DNA of 64,000 bases from Allobosea sp. LC85 (GTDB lineage: Bacteria; Pseudomonadota; Alphaproteobacteria; Rhizobiales; Beijerinckiaceae), in assembly GCF_000735605.1 (NCBI RefSeq), contig NZ_JPKG01000027.1:124001-188000 (forward strand). Direction: 5' to 3'. The translations under genes were made by a program, and so were the position numbers. Of this stretch, positions 29,107 through 37,945 are shown in pieces. How positions within the stretch are numbered: position 1 is the first letter of the stretch; the number at the start of each line of letters is the position of its first letter. Below the pieces are notes generated by a model. The model saw only the letters and a list, made by a program, of their open reading frames with translations. It ran no database searches and was not told the DNA's origin.

Positions 29107-29661
29107 GTGCTCAACACTTTTCTTTGGGCCATTGCCGCCATCCTCGCCCTCGGTATCGTCGTCGTGCTCGTACTGGCCGCGATGAAGCCCGACAGCTTCC
29201 GCGTCCAGCGTTCGCTTGCCATCAACGCACCGCCAGAGCGCGTCTTTCCGCTGATCAACGGGTTTCGGAGCTGGGGTGCCTGGTCGCCCTGGGAGAAGAA
29301 GGACCCGGCGATGAAGCGCAGCTTCAGCGGTGCGGAAAGCGGCATCGGCGCGGTCTATGCCTGGGACGGCGACAAGAATGTCGGCCAGGGCCGTATGGAG
29401 ATCGTCGAGGCCTCGGCTCCCCGCAGGATTGGACTGAAGCTCGATTTCATCAAGCCCTTCGAGGCTCATAACGAGGTCACATTCGCGCTCGAACCTCGCG
29501 AGGCAGCGACCGAGGTGACCTGGACCGAGGTGACCTGGACCATGACCGGCCCGGCGCCGTTCCTAGCCCGGATCATGCACGTCTTCTTCAATGTCGATCG
29601 CATGGTCGGGAGCGATTTCGAAACCGGCCTCGCCAATCTGAAGGTGGCGGCCGAGCGCTAG
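29107..29661 (+). CDS. SRPBCC family protein with N-terminal membrane anchor
   Basis: 184 residues with a GTG start after ACAGGAG. One membrane helix (residues 3-27) is followed by a START/SRPBCC-like ligand-binding domain: SLAINAPPERVFPLINGFRS then WGAWSPWEKKDPAM. A 15-bp perfect tandem duplication (29509-29538) repeats the residues Thr-Glu-Val-Thr-Trp in one beta strand. The ligand is unknown. Operon partner of the ArsR and DoxX-like genes. Confidence 0.88.
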   Translation: MLNTFLWAIAAILALGIVVVLVLAAMKPDSFRVQRSLAINAPPERVFPLINGFRSWGAWSPWEKKDPAMKRSFSGAESGIGAVYAWDGDKNVGQGRMEIVEASAPRRIGLKLDFIKPFEAHNEVTFALEPREAATEVTWTEVTWTMTGPAPFLARIMHVFFNVDRMVGSDFETGLANLKVAAER

Positions 29662-29705
29662 ACCCGTCTCATTTCCCGAAGATCCAGCAAAAGGAGGACA
29701 TTCCC

Positions 29706-30182
29706 ATGCAGACTGTCGAACCGCAGGACGAACATCGCTGGCTTCAGCAGCTCCTCGGCAACTGGACCTATGAATCGAACTGCTCGCCCGACAAGCCGGA
29801 CGAGGTCTTCAAGGGCTCGGAGACCTTTCGTTCCATCGGCGATCTCTGGGTTGTCGGCGAGAGCACGAGCGAGATGCCCGGCGGAGGTGCCTCCACCATG
29901 CAGATCACGCTCGGATTCGATCCCCAGAAGGGCCGTTTCGTCGGAACCTGGCTGGGCTCGATGATGGCGATGATCTGGACCTATGAAGGTTTCCTCGACG
30001 ACAGCCGCAAGATCCTGACGCTCGAATCCGAAGGGCCGAGCTTCTCCGGCGACGGCACGACGGCGAAATACCGGGATATCGTCGAACTCAGGAGCCCGAC
30101 CGAGCGGCTGTTCTATTCGAAGGTGCTCGGTGCCGACGGTAGTTGGACCGAGTTCATGAAGGCCCGCTACCAGAAGATCTGA
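29706..30182 (+). CDS. DUF1579 family protein
   Basis: 158 residues. The start DEHRWLQQLLGNWTYESNCS and the later FDPQKGRFVGTWLGSMMAMI match the DUF1579 family, a lipocalin-like fold of unknown role. It has a good ribosome site (AAAGGAGG) and is the fourth gene of the ArsR-linked operon. Confidence 0.87.
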   Translation: MQTVEPQDEHRWLQQLLGNWTYESNCSPDKPDEVFKGSETFRSIGDLWVVGESTSEMPGGGASTMQITLGFDPQKGRFVGTWLGSMMAMIWTYEGFLDDSRKILTLESEGPSFSGDGTTAKYRDIVELRSPTERLFYSKVLGADGSWTEFMKARYQKI

Positions 30183-30236
30183 TCAGCCAGCCGATCCAGG
30201 CCGGCGTGACCGGCCGTTTCTCAAGGGAATAGCCCA

Positions 30237-30653
30237 ATGAAGCTCTCGACATATCTGATGTTCAACGGCAATTGCGAAGACGCGTTCACGACCTACCAGA
30301 AGGTGCTCGGCGGCAAGATCACCGCAATGATGAGCCATGAAGGCACGCCGGCGGAGAACGACGTCTCGCCGGAATGGCGCAAGAAGATCATCCATGCCTG
30401 CCTGGAACTCGACGGCCAGATGCTGATGGCCTCCGATGCGCCGCCGGACCGCAGCAGCGGCCCGATGCGCAGCGTCTACGTCAACGTCATGGTCAAGGAA
30501 GTCGCGGAGGCCGAGCGCATCTTCAAGGGGCTGTCGGAGGGCGCCCAGATCCAGATGCCGATCGGGGAGACATTCTGGTCCAAGAGCTTCGGAATGCTGA
30601 CCGACCGCTTCGGTACGCATTGGATGGTCAATGCCGAGTTCAAGAACGGATAA
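30237..30653 (+). CDS. PhnB-like VOC family protein
   Basis: 138 residues. The N-terminus KLSTYLMFNGNCEDAFTTYQ and the ending FGMLTDRFGTHWMVNAEFK identify the PhnB-like (3-dmu-9) branch of the VOC superfamily. The catalytic role is unknown; PhnB itself is not a core phosphonate enzyme. It closes the operon that begins with the ArsR gene. Confidence 0.9.
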   Translation: MKLSTYLMFNGNCEDAFTTYQKVLGGKITAMMSHEGTPAENDVSPEWRKKIIHACLELDGQMLMASDAPPDRSSGPMRSVYVNVMVKEVAEAERIFKGLSEGAQIQMPIGETFWSKSFGMLTDRFGTHWMVNAEFKNG

Positions 30654-30684
30654 GCGCTGGCTTGTCTGAAAGGGCCTCGCCGAC

Positions 30685-30979
30685 ATGGCCGCCGCGATGC
30701 GCGGCTATGTCACGCGCGGTACCGTCGCCGGGATCGTCACGCTGATCGCGGGCGGCTGGGGCTTCGGCGTCGGGGTCGTGACGCGGCCCGACCCCGGTGC
30801 CGGGACGCTATGGCTGGGAGGACGGGTTCGACACCAGCCTCAACATCGACCCGTATCGCGACCTCGTCACCATCTTCCTGAGCCAGCGACTGATGCAGGG
30901 GCTGGAGGAAGCGGCCCTCGACGAGGTATTCCAGGCCCTGGCCTATCGGGGCGGTCGCCGGCTGAGGATCGTCAGCTGA
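30685..30979 (+). pseudogene. C-terminal remnant of a serine beta-lactamase-like (CubicO) hydrolase
   Basis: Two frames together resemble the end of class C beta-lactamase-like esterases. First GGWGFGVGVVTRPDPGAG, then, after a +1 shift near 30800, PGRYGWEDGFDTSLNIDPYR and DLVTIFLSQRLM. The usual intact sequence runs GWGFGxxVVTR...GRYGWxGGxGTSW..DP in one frame. The catalytic N-terminal part is absent. It overlaps the ubiB stop by a few bases. The identification rests on this pattern alone. Confidence 0.55.
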
Positions 30980-32528
30980 AGATGCCGTAGGCCAGCACGC
31001 CCGCGATCAGCCACAGCGCCCAGTTGCCCCAACGGTTGCGCCGGGCTTCGGCCCGGCCGATCTCCTGGATGCTGCGTTCGTCAAGGACAAAGCCCTGGCG
31101 CGAGGCGTCCTCGAGCTGTCCCAGCACGCGCTCGGCCCGGGCAGCGGTTTCAGGCAGGCTGGCCAGTGTCGAGAGCAGGGACTGGGCGCCTCGGCCGACC
31201 TCCTCGATCTTGCCGAGGGGGCCGAGATTGCGGGTGATCCACTCCCGCACCACCGGCTCGGCCGTCTTCCACATGTCGAGCTGCGGATCGAGCGAGCGTG
31301 CCACGCCTTCGACCACGACCATGGTCTTCTGCAGCATCACGAGCTCGGTCCGGGTCGCCATGTCGAACAGCCCGGTGATCTCGAAGAGCAGGGTCAGAAC
31401 CTTGGCCATCGAGATCTCGTCGGCACGCCGGTCATGAATCGGCTCGCCGACGGCCCGGATCGCCTGGGCGAAATCCGCGACATCGTGACGGGCCGGAACA
31501 TAGCCGGCCTCGAAATGGACCCGGGCCACGCGGGCGTAGTCACGCGTGATGAAGCCGAGCAGGATTTCGGCGAGGAAGCGCCGCTCCTTGAGGCCGAGCC
31601 GCCCCATGATGCCGCCATCGACCGCAACCAGCCGCCCCTGCGCATCGACGAACAGGTTTCCGGGATGCATGTCGGCATGGAAGAAGCCGTCGCGGATGGC
31701 GTGCTTCAGGAAGGACTGGATGACATTGCGGGCGAGCGCCACGAGGTCATGGCCGGCGGCGCGCAGCGCTTCGACGTCGGAGAGGCGAATGCCGTCGATC
31801 CATTCGTCGACGAGCACCTCGCGCGCCGTCAGCTGCCAGTCCGGCTTCGGTACGCGGAAATCGGCGTCTTCCCTCGTGTTCTCGGCGAATTCCGAAAGCG
31901 CTGCGGCCTCGAGCCGGAGGTCCATTTCCATGGTGACGGAGCGCGCCAGCGTCTCGACCACGCCGGAAAAGCGCAGGCGGCGCGCCTCGTGCGAGCGGCT
32001 CTCGGCGAGTTCGGCGCCGAAGCGCATCGCCGCCAGATCACGGTTGAAACGATCACGGATGCCGGGCCGGAGCACCTTGACCGCGACCTCCGAGCCATCC
32101 TTCAGCCGAGCGCGATGAACCTGCGCGATGGAGGCGGCCGCGACCGGCTCGCCGAATTCGGAGAACAGCGCCTCGACCGGCTCGCCATGCGCGGCTTCGA
32201 TCGTGGCGCGCGCCTGTTCCATCGGGAACGGCGCCATCCTGTCCTGCAGCGCCGACAGGTCTTCGGCGATCTTCATCCCGACCACATCTGGCCGCGTCGC
32301 CAGAAACTGGCCGAACTTGACATAGGACGGACCAAGCCGGGTCATCGCAGCGGCAAGGCGCGTGGCCGAGGAGCCAGCGCCCCGGCGCTCGATCAGCCGG
32401 CCGACCCTGATCAGTGCGCGCGCCGCGGGCGGCAGAACCGAGGGATCGACCAGCGCGAGCGCGCCTTCGCGAGCCAGAACGAAACCAACCCGCGCCATGC
32501 GGGCGAAATGGGCGATTGAGGAGATCAT
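30972..32528 (-). CDS. ubiB: UbiB family kinase-like protein (ubiquinone biosynthesis)
   Basis: 518 residues from the ATG at 32528. The KxGQ motif in YVKFGQFLATRPD, an AIAQVHRA-like ASIAQVHRARL, the lysine in EVAVKVLRPGI and the HADMHPGNLF catalytic loop place it in the ABC1/ADCK/UbiB family. A C-terminal membrane helix ends the protein (WALWLIAGVLAYGIF). It supports ubiquinone synthesis. It follows ubiE after 16 bp on the same strand. Confidence 0.94.
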   Translation of the reverse strand: MISSIAHFARMARVGFVLAREGALALVDPSVLPPAARALIRVGRLIERRGAGSSATRLAAAMTRLGPSYVKFGQFLATRPDVVGMKIAEDLSALQDRMAPFPMEQARATIEAAHGEPVEALFSEFGEPVAAASIAQVHRARLKDGSEVAVKVLRPGIRDRFNRDLAAMRFGAELAESRSHEARRLRFSGVVETLARSVTMEMDLRLEAAALSEFAENTREDADFRVPKPDWQLTAREVLVDEWIDGIRLSDVEALRAAGHDLVALARNVIQSFLKHAIRDGFFHADMHPGNLFVDAQGRLVAVDGGIMGRLGLKERRFLAEILLGFITRDYARVARVHFEAGYVPARHDVADFAQAIRAVGEPIHDRRADEISMAKVLTLLFEITGLFDMATRTELVMLQKTMVVVEGVARSLDPQLDMWKTAEPVVREWITRNLGPLGKIEEVGRGAQSLLSTLASLPETAARAERVLGQLEDASRQGFVLDERSIQEIGRAEARRNRWGNWALWLIAGVLAYGIFS

Positions 32529-32544
32529 GCTGGAAGGCGGGCCG

Positions 32545-33306
32545 TCACAGCTTCCAGCCGGAATGCAGTGCCACGACGCCACCGGTCATGGGCGTGAAGC
32601 GCGCCCGCCGGAAGCCGGTTGCGGCGATCATGTCGGCGAAAACCTGCGGCTTCGGGAACTTGCGGATCGATTCGACCAGATAGCGATAGGGCTCCGCATC
32701 TCCCGTCACGAGCCTGCCCATCGGCGGGATCAGGTTGAAGGAATAGGTCTCGTAGATCTTGTCGAGCATCGGCACGTCGACATGGCTGAATTCGAGGCAA
32801 AGGAAGCGCCCGCCACGCTTCAGGACGCGATGCGCTTCGGCCAGCGCCTTGTGGATGCGCGGGACGTTGCGGATGCCGAAGGCGATCGTATAGGCGTCGA
32901 AACTGTTGTCCGGCAGGCCGAGCTCCTCGGCATTGCCCTGGACGAAGCGGATGCGGTCATCGCCGGGAAAGCGCTTCTGCGCGCGTTCGCGTCCGACGCT
33001 CAGCATCTCGCCATTGATGTCGAGCACCGTCACCTCGGTTGCGGGGCCGCCGGCTTCCAGGACCTGGAAGGCGACATCGCCTGTGCCGCCGGCCACGTCG
33101 AGATGGCGGAAAATCCGGTCGCGCGGCGGCTTCAGCGTCGAGATCAGCGCGTCCTTCCAGAGCCGGTGCAGGCCTGCCGACATCAGGTCGTTCATCAGAT
33201 CGTAGCGGCCGGCGACCTTGTGGAAGACGTCGTCGACCTTGGCCTGCTTCTCGACAAGCGGCACGGTCTCGAAGCCGAAATGGGTGGTATCGGAGGCTGC
33301 TGTCAC
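32545..33306 (-). CDS. ubiE: Ubiquinone/menaquinone C-methyltransferase
   Basis: 253 residues with a GTG start at 33306. It shows the [20 protein letters not shown] opening, the SAM site [28 protein letters not shown] and [13 protein letters not shown]. It methylates the benzoquinol ring in ubiquinone synthesis. An upstream open extension lacks family similarity. Divergent from mutM with a 112-bp gap. Confidence 0.95.
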   Translation of the reverse strand: MTAASDTTHFGFETVPLVEKQAKVDDVFHKVAGRYDLMNDLMSAGLHRLWKDALISTLKPPRDRIFRHLDVAGGTGDVAFQVLEAGGPATEVTVLDINGEMLSVGRERAQKRFPGDDRIRFVQGNAEELGLPDNSFDAYTIAFGIRNVPRIHKALAEAHRVLKRGGRFLCLEFSHVDVPMLDKIYETYSFNLIPPMGRLVTGDAEPYRYLVESIRKFPKPQVFADMIAATGFRRARFTPMTGGVVALHSGWKL

Positions 33307-33418
33307 GGCTTGGCCTGGCGCTTGTGTTCTGGTGAGGCGGTAACTAGAGCCGGATGAATAGCGAAACGAGCGAGCCTTGTCGCGGCCCGTCTCGACGCAT
33401 GCTGAAGAGCGAAGTGCA

Positions 33419-34309
33419 ATGCCCGAGCTTCCCGAGGTCGAAACCGTCCGCCGTGGGCTGGAGCCCGCCATGCTCGGCCAGGTGCTGGCCCGGGTCGAAC
33501 AGCGCCGGCCCGATCTGCGCTTTCCATTGCCGGAACATTTCGTCGAGCGCCTGACCGGGCGGCGGGTTGAAGGCCTGTCGCGCCGCGCCAAGTACCTGAT
33601 CGCCGATCTCGATGATGGCGAGGCGCTGATCATGCATCTCGGCATGAGCGGCCGTTTCGTGGTCGAGGCGCCGGGCACGCCACCCACCGAACCTGGCGCC
33701 TATTACAACGAGATCGGACGGCACCTGCAGCACGACCACGTCGTCTTCCATCTCGGGTCAGGCGCACGCGTCACCTATAACGATGTCCGTCGCTTCGGTT
33801 TCATGGATCTCCTGCCGCGGGCCGACCTGGAGACCTCGAAGCATTTTGCGGGAATGGGAATCGAACCCCTCGGCAACGAGCTCTCCGGTGAGGTCCTGGC
33901 AAGGCTCTTTGCCGGCAAGCTCGCACCGCTGAAGGCGGCGCTGCTCGACCAGCGGCTCGTTGCCGGCCTCGGCAATATCTATGTCTGCGAGGCGCTGTTC
34001 CGGGCGGGACTTCACCCGGAAGCTGCGGCCGGCACGATCGCGACGCCAACCGGTCGGCCACGCGAGGCGGCGCATGCGCTCGCGCAGATCATTCGCGAGG
34101 TTCTCGACGAGGCGGTGGCCGCTGGCGGCTCGACCCTGCGCGACTTCGCCCATGCCGACGGCTCGCTCGGCTATTTCCAGCATCGCTTCAAAGTCTATGA
34201 TCGCGAGGGCGAGCCTTGTGTCACGCCCGGCTGCGGCGGCCTGGTGAAGCGGCTCGTCCAGTCCGGTCGCTCGACCTTCTATTGCGAGAGCTGCCAACCG
34301 AAACGCTGA
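33419..34309 (+). CDS. mutM: Formamidopyrimidine-DNA glycosylase
   Basis: 296 residues. After Met removal the catalytic proline starts [35 protein letters not shown], then [18 protein letters not shown] (the helix-two-turn-helix) and the C-terminal zinc finger [10 protein letters not shown]...FYCESCQ complete the enzyme. It excises 8-oxoguanine and ring-opened purines. Start at 33419 is fixed by the need for an N-terminal Pro. Confidence 0.97.
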   Translation: MPELPEVETVRRGLEPAMLGQVLARVEQRRPDLRFPLPEHFVERLTGRRVEGLSRRAKYLIADLDDGEALIMHLGMSGRFVVEAPGTPPTEPGAYYNEIGRHLQHDHVVFHLGSGARVTYNDVRRFGFMDLLPRADLETSKHFAGMGIEPLGNELSGEVLARLFAGKLAPLKAALLDQRLVAGLGNIYVCEALFRAGLHPEAAAGTIATPTGRPREAAHALAQIIREVLDEAVAAGGSTLRDFAHADGSLGYFQHRFKVYDREGEPCVTPGCGGLVKRLVQSGRSTFYCESCQPKR

Positions 34310-34375
34310 CTGTGCGTCATATCGCGCAGAGCGGTGTCGGTGAGCACGGCCTCCGCAGGGTTCGCAGCCGCCTTT

Positions 34376-34404
34376 GCGCGGGCGCGCATGGACCGCGCCC
34401 GCGC
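34376..34404 (+). terminator. GC-only hairpin after mutM
   Basis: GCGCGGGCGCG and CGCGCCCGCGC form a perfect 11-bp stem with a 7-base loop, 66 bp after the mutM stop. No T-tract follows, so it may instead pause transcription or protect the mRNA end. Confidence 0.45.
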
Positions 34405-34447
34405 CCGCCGCTAATGCTGCAGGCGAAGCATCATCCGGGAGGCCGCC

Positions 34448-35221
34448 ATGGCTTATGAGACCATTCTCGTCGAGGTGAAGGGCAAGGTGGGCGTCATCAC
34501 GCTGAACCGCCCGCAGGCGCTGAATGCGCTCAACGGCCAACTAATCGGCGAGGTCAACACCGCGATCGATGGTTTCGAGAAGGATGCCGGCATCGGCTGC
34601 ATCATCATCACCGGTTCGGAGAAGGCCTTCGCCGCCGGCGCCGACATCAAGGAGATGCAGTCCCGCACCTTCCCCGAGACCTATCTCGACGACAAGTTCG
34701 AGCCTTGGGATCGCATTGGCCAGCGCCGCAAGCCGATCATCGCCGCAGTCGCGGGCTTCGCGCTCGGCGGCGGCTGCGAACTTGCCATGATGTGCGATTT
34801 CATCATCGCCGCGGACAACGCCCGCTTCGGCCAGCCCGAGATCAATCTTGGTGTCATACCCGGCGCCGGAGGCACGCAGCGCCTGACCAAGGCGATCGGC
34901 AAGGCCAAGGCCATGGATCTCTGCCTCACCGGCCGGATGATGGACGTGAACGAGGCCGAGCGCTCCGGCCTCGTCGCCCGCATCGTTCCGCTGGCCGACC
35001 TGATGAAGGAAGCGCTGAAGGCGGCCGAGGCGATCGCGGCGAAATCGCTGCCCTCCGTGATGATGGTCAAGGAATCCGTCAACAGAGCTTTCGAGGTCAC
35101 CCTCAGCGAGGGGTTGCGCTTCGAGCGCCGGGTGTTCTCCTCGCTCTTCGCGACGCAGGATCAGAAGGAAGGAATGGCCGCCTTCTCCGAGAAGCGGCCG
35201 CCGGATTTCAAGAACCGCTGA
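34448..35221 (+). CDS. Enoyl-CoA hydratase
   Basis: 257 residues, crotonase fold. [15 protein letters not shown], the oxyanion-hole [23 protein letters not shown] with the first catalytic Glu region, and [16 protein letters not shown] with the second are intact. It hydrates trans-2-enoyl-CoA, typically in short-chain fatty acid oxidation. The ribosome site GGGAGG lies upstream. Confidence 0.94.
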   Translation: MAYETILVEVKGKVGVITLNRPQALNALNGQLIGEVNTAIDGFEKDAGIGCIIITGSEKAFAAGADIKEMQSRTFPETYLDDKFEPWDRIGQRRKPIIAAVAGFALGGGCELAMMCDFIIAADNARFGQPEINLGVIPGAGGTQRLTKAIGKAKAMDLCLTGRMMDVNEAERSGLVARIVPLADLMKEALKAAEAIAAKSLPSVMMVKESVNRAFEVTLSEGLRFERRVFSSLFATQDQKEGMAAFSEKRPPDFKNR

Positions 35222-35326
35222 GCGCAGCCATGAGCGGGGCGAATGCCGGGGCCGACGATCTTTGATTTGCGGCTCAGCCCCGCTTGCTGACACGATGCGG
35301 GTTCTCTTCGAAGCTAGGGATACCAG

Positions 35327-36325
35327 ATGACCGCTGCCGCTCCTTCCGCCACGGGCGGGCTCGTCCTGCCGACCTATGAGGATGTCGTGACGGCGGCGGG
35401 CCGTCTCCAGGGCATCGCGCACCGGACGCCGGCGTTGACCTCGCGAACCGCCAATGCCCGTACGGAGGCCTCGCTGGTCTTCAAGGCCGAGAACCTGCAG
35501 CGCATGGGCGCATTCAAGTTCCGTGGCGCTTTCAACGCGATTTCAGCGCTGAGCGCCGAACAGAAGCGCGCCGGGGTTGTCACCTTCTCCTCGGGCAATC
35601 ACGCTCAGGCGATTGCTCTGTCGGGCAAGTTGCTCGGCGTGCCGACCGTCATCCTGATGCCGCAGGATGCGCCTGCCGCAAAGGTTGCGGCGACCCGTGG
35701 CTATGGTGCCGAGGTCGTGCTCTTCGACCGCTACAGCCAGGATCGCGACGCGCTCGGCCGCGAGCTGGCCGAAATGCGCGGCCTCGCCCTGATCCCGCCC
35801 TATGATCACCCCGATGTCATAGCCGGCCAGGGCACCGCAACCAAGGAGCTGATCGAGGAGGCCGGGCCGCTCGATATCCTGCTGGTCCCCCTCGGCGGCG
35901 GCGGTTTGATTTCCGGCGGCGCTCTGGCGGCCAAGGCGCTCAACCCCGGCATCCGCGTCTTCGGCGTCGAGCCCGAGGCCGGCAATGACGGCCAGCAATC
36001 CCTGCGCAGCGGCAAGATCGTCAAGATCGACGTGCCCAAGACCATTGCCGATGGCGCCCAGACCGCCTTCCTCGGCCATTACACCTTCCCGCTCATCCAG
36101 AGCCTGGTCGAGGATATCGTCACGGTGTCCGATGCGGCGCTGATCGAGACGATGCGCTTCTTCGCCGAGCGCATGAAGCTCGTGGTCGAGCCGACCGGCT
36201 GCCTTGCGGCTGCCGCTGCCTTCACCGGGGCGGTTCCGGTCGCGGGCAAGCGTGTCGGCGTCATCATCAGCGGCGGCAATGTCGATCTCGCTGCCTTCGC
36301 GCGTTTCGTCGGAGCGTCGGCATGA
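35327..36325 (+). CDS. Threonine/serine dehydratase-like PLP enzyme
   Basis: 332 residues, fold type II. PLP lysine at residue 64 in RMGAFKFRGAFNAI; the FSSGNHAQAIALSGKLLGVP and VPLGGGGLISGGAL loops are conserved. Short form without an ACT domain, as in catabolic threonine dehydratase, serine racemase or 3-hydroxyaspartate dehydratase. It releases 2-aminoacrylate or 2-aminocrotonate intermediates. The stop overlaps the start of the broken ridA gene by four bases. Confidence 0.9.
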   Translation: MTAAAPSATGGLVLPTYEDVVTAAGRLQGIAHRTPALTSRTANARTEASLVFKAENLQRMGAFKFRGAFNAISALSAEQKRAGVVTFSSGNHAQAIALSGKLLGVPTVILMPQDAPAAKVAATRGYGAEVVLFDRYSQDRDALGRELAEMRGLALIPPYDHPDVIAGQGTATKELIEEAGPLDILLVPLGGGGLISGGALAAKALNPGIRVFGVEPEAGNDGQQSLRSGKIVKIDVPKTIADGAQTAFLGHYTFPLIQSLVEDIVTVSDAALIETMRFFAERMKLVVEPTGCLAAAAAFTGAVPVAGKRVGVIISGGNVDLAAFARFVGASA

Positions 36326-36710
36326 GCGGCATCGAGACCGTCACGTCGCCGGAGGTGCCGGCTCCGGCGGGGCATTATGCGCATGCCGTGGCCTATAAGG
36401 ACCTCGTCTTCGTCTCCGGCCAGCTCGCTCCCCGCCCTGACGGCAGTCACACCTCGGCCGAGCCCTTCGCCGTCCAGGCGCGTCAGGCGCTGGCGAACCT
36501 GCTCGCGATCCTCACGGCGGCCGGCTGTGCGCGGCCGATGTCGTCAAGGTCACGGCCTATCTGGTCGGGGTGGGCAACTGGCCCGAATTCAACCGGATCT
36601 ACGCTGAGGCCTTCGGTGATCACCGCCCCGCGCGCTCGGTCGTGCCGGTGCCCGAGCTGCATCATGGCTATCTGATCGAGATCGAGGCTGTGGCGGTTCG
36701 AAAGGGCTGA
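36322..36710 (+). pseudogene. RidA family protein, frameshifted
   Basis: The first half reads HAVAYKDLVFVSGQLAPRPD and QALANLLAILTAAGC in frame. Around 36526-36536 one base is missing, and the family sequence continues in another frame: ADVVKVTAYLVGVGNWPEF, RPARSVVPVPELHHGYLIEI and EAVAVRKG to a TGA at 36708-36710. The conserved Arg and Glu of the active site lie after the shift. RidA hydrolyses the reactive imines made by the upstream dehydratase. The gene is either truly inactivated, read by slippage, or carries a sequencing error. Confidence 0.85.
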
Positions 36711-36745
36711 TCTCGCACTCGTGGCGTGATACAGCCATTCCGGCG

Positions 36746-36774
36746 TTGACGCGGCCCGCTCAAGATACTATAGG
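36746..36774 (+). promoter_or_regulatory. Likely rpsT promoter
   Basis: TTGACG (36746-36751) and TATAGG (36769-36774) with a 17-bp spacer. The leader to the rpsT ATG would be about 118 nt and contains a GAACCCG...CGGGTGTTC hairpin, a possible place for feedback control. Confidence 0.6.
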
Positions 36775-36898
36775 CCAGCGTCTCGCGACGGCTAGCGCAA
36801 GCAACCGCCGCCGCACATGCATTTCAATCAAGGTAGCGGCCCGAACCCGCCAGGCAAATCCGCCGGGTGTTCGGTCGCAATGAAGACGAGGACGATCG

Positions 36899-37165
36899 AT
36901 GGCCAATACGACGTCGGCCAAGAAGGCCACGCGCAAGATCGCGCGGCGCACCGAGGTGAACAAGGCTCGCCGCAGCCGGATGCGCACCTTCCTGCGCAAG
37001 GTCGAGGAGGCAATCGCCTCGGGCGACAAGGGCGCCGCAGCCGAGGCGCTCAAGGCCGCTCAGCCGGAAATCATGCGCGCCGCTCAGAAGGGCGTCGTTC
37101 ATAAGAACACCGCTTCACGCAGGGTCTCGCGCCTGGCGCATCGGATCGGCGCCCTCGCTTCCTGA
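36899..37165 (+). CDS. rpsT: Ribosomal protein S20
   Basis: 88 residues, very basic: [20 protein letters not shown], then the three-helix pattern with [20 protein letters not shown] near the end. The length is normal. Position just upstream of dnaA is conserved in Rhizobiales. Confidence 0.97.
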   Translation: MANTTSAKKATRKIARRTEVNKARRSRMRTFLRKVEEAIASGDKGAAAEALKAAQPEIMRAAQKGVVHKNTASRRVSRLAHRIGALAS

Positions 37166-37194
37166 GCGGCGTTCTGCAGAGCAGTTTCTGACTG

Positions 37195-37227
37195 AAAAGC
37201 CCGGCCGTCAGGCCGGGCTTTTTTGTT
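37195..37227 (+). terminator. Rho-independent terminator of rpsT
   Basis: AAAAGCCCGGCC-GTCA-GGCCGGGCTTTTTT: an 8-bp GC stem extended by A-T pairs, followed by a T-tract. It is a classical intrinsic terminator. Confidence 0.93.
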
Positions 37228-37945
37228 TGCTGTGTTAACCGTCCGCTAGGTGAACTTACTTGCCGCAGACGAGAAAAATTTCATCGGCCAGGCCGATTCC
37301 GTACTCTTTCCGCAGCGTTATGGACTTGACTTCGGTTGTGGTTTCAGGGCGCAAAAAGGGTCCTTTTTCGCCTTTTGACCGCGCAAATAAATCCCATATT
37401 TTTCATGAGCTTAGCGGGCAAAGGAATCTGCCGTCGGGAATCGCCGGAGCTTCTGCAGGCCTCTTCGCCGCTTCCTGAAAAAAAGATTCGCGCTCCGCGC
37501 GCAGCCTCCGCCGTAAAAAAAACGTTAAGTTCCCCAACCTATTGGGCCTGCCTTGCCTATAGGTCAGGGCTGTCCTGAAGGGGCTCGAGTCTCCGAAGCC
37601 GGCTGAGGGGGATATTGCCCCCGTTCGAGGCGCCCTTGTAAGGTCCTTTCATCGCCGGGCGGACAGCAATGACCTCCGGGGGTTTCCAAAGATCAACGGC
37701 GTTTTTGGCTCACGCCCCAGAGGGGAGAGGATGCGGCTCTTTGTCTGTTTGAGTTGAGATGAAGTAGCGGCTCCGTCCTTTGGCGAGCCTTCTAAGCGTA
37801 ATCAAAAATGGACCGAGAGCTGTCACCCGCCGGCGCATGCCGTCGAGTGGGCGTCATTCTCTTTGCCCAAACAACAGCACCGGCAGGCGGTCCACCAAGA
37901 GCCGCCGCCGACGGCGCATCTCTTGATATTGAAATGGGGCACGAA
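37228..37945. other. dnaA upstream region
   Basis: About 700 bp before the favoured dnaA start. It is less GC-rich than its surroundings, with several A- and T-runs (GAAAAAAAGATTC, CCGTAAAAAAAACG). Three GANTC sites (37295-37299, 37485-37489, 37587-37591) could be CcrM methylation targets, but the number is near chance. I found no close match to the DnaA box TTATCCACA, so a replication origin here is not supported. The dnaA promoter is presumably inside but not identifiable by eye. Confidence 0.5.

Noticed and set aside
30797..30979. An independent 60-residue gene
   Set aside because: It reads as the continuation, in another frame, of a hydrolase C-terminus beginning before it; a remnant is the simpler explanation.
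33853..33870. A tRNA T-arm-like string (GGGAATCGAACCCC) on the plus strand
   Set aside because: It is codons of MutM (MGIEPLG region) and no acceptor or anticodon arms can be paired around it.
37228..37945. Replication origin upstream of dnaA
   Set aside because: No DnaA-box cluster or AT-rich unwinding element was evident, and GANTC sites are at about chance frequency.
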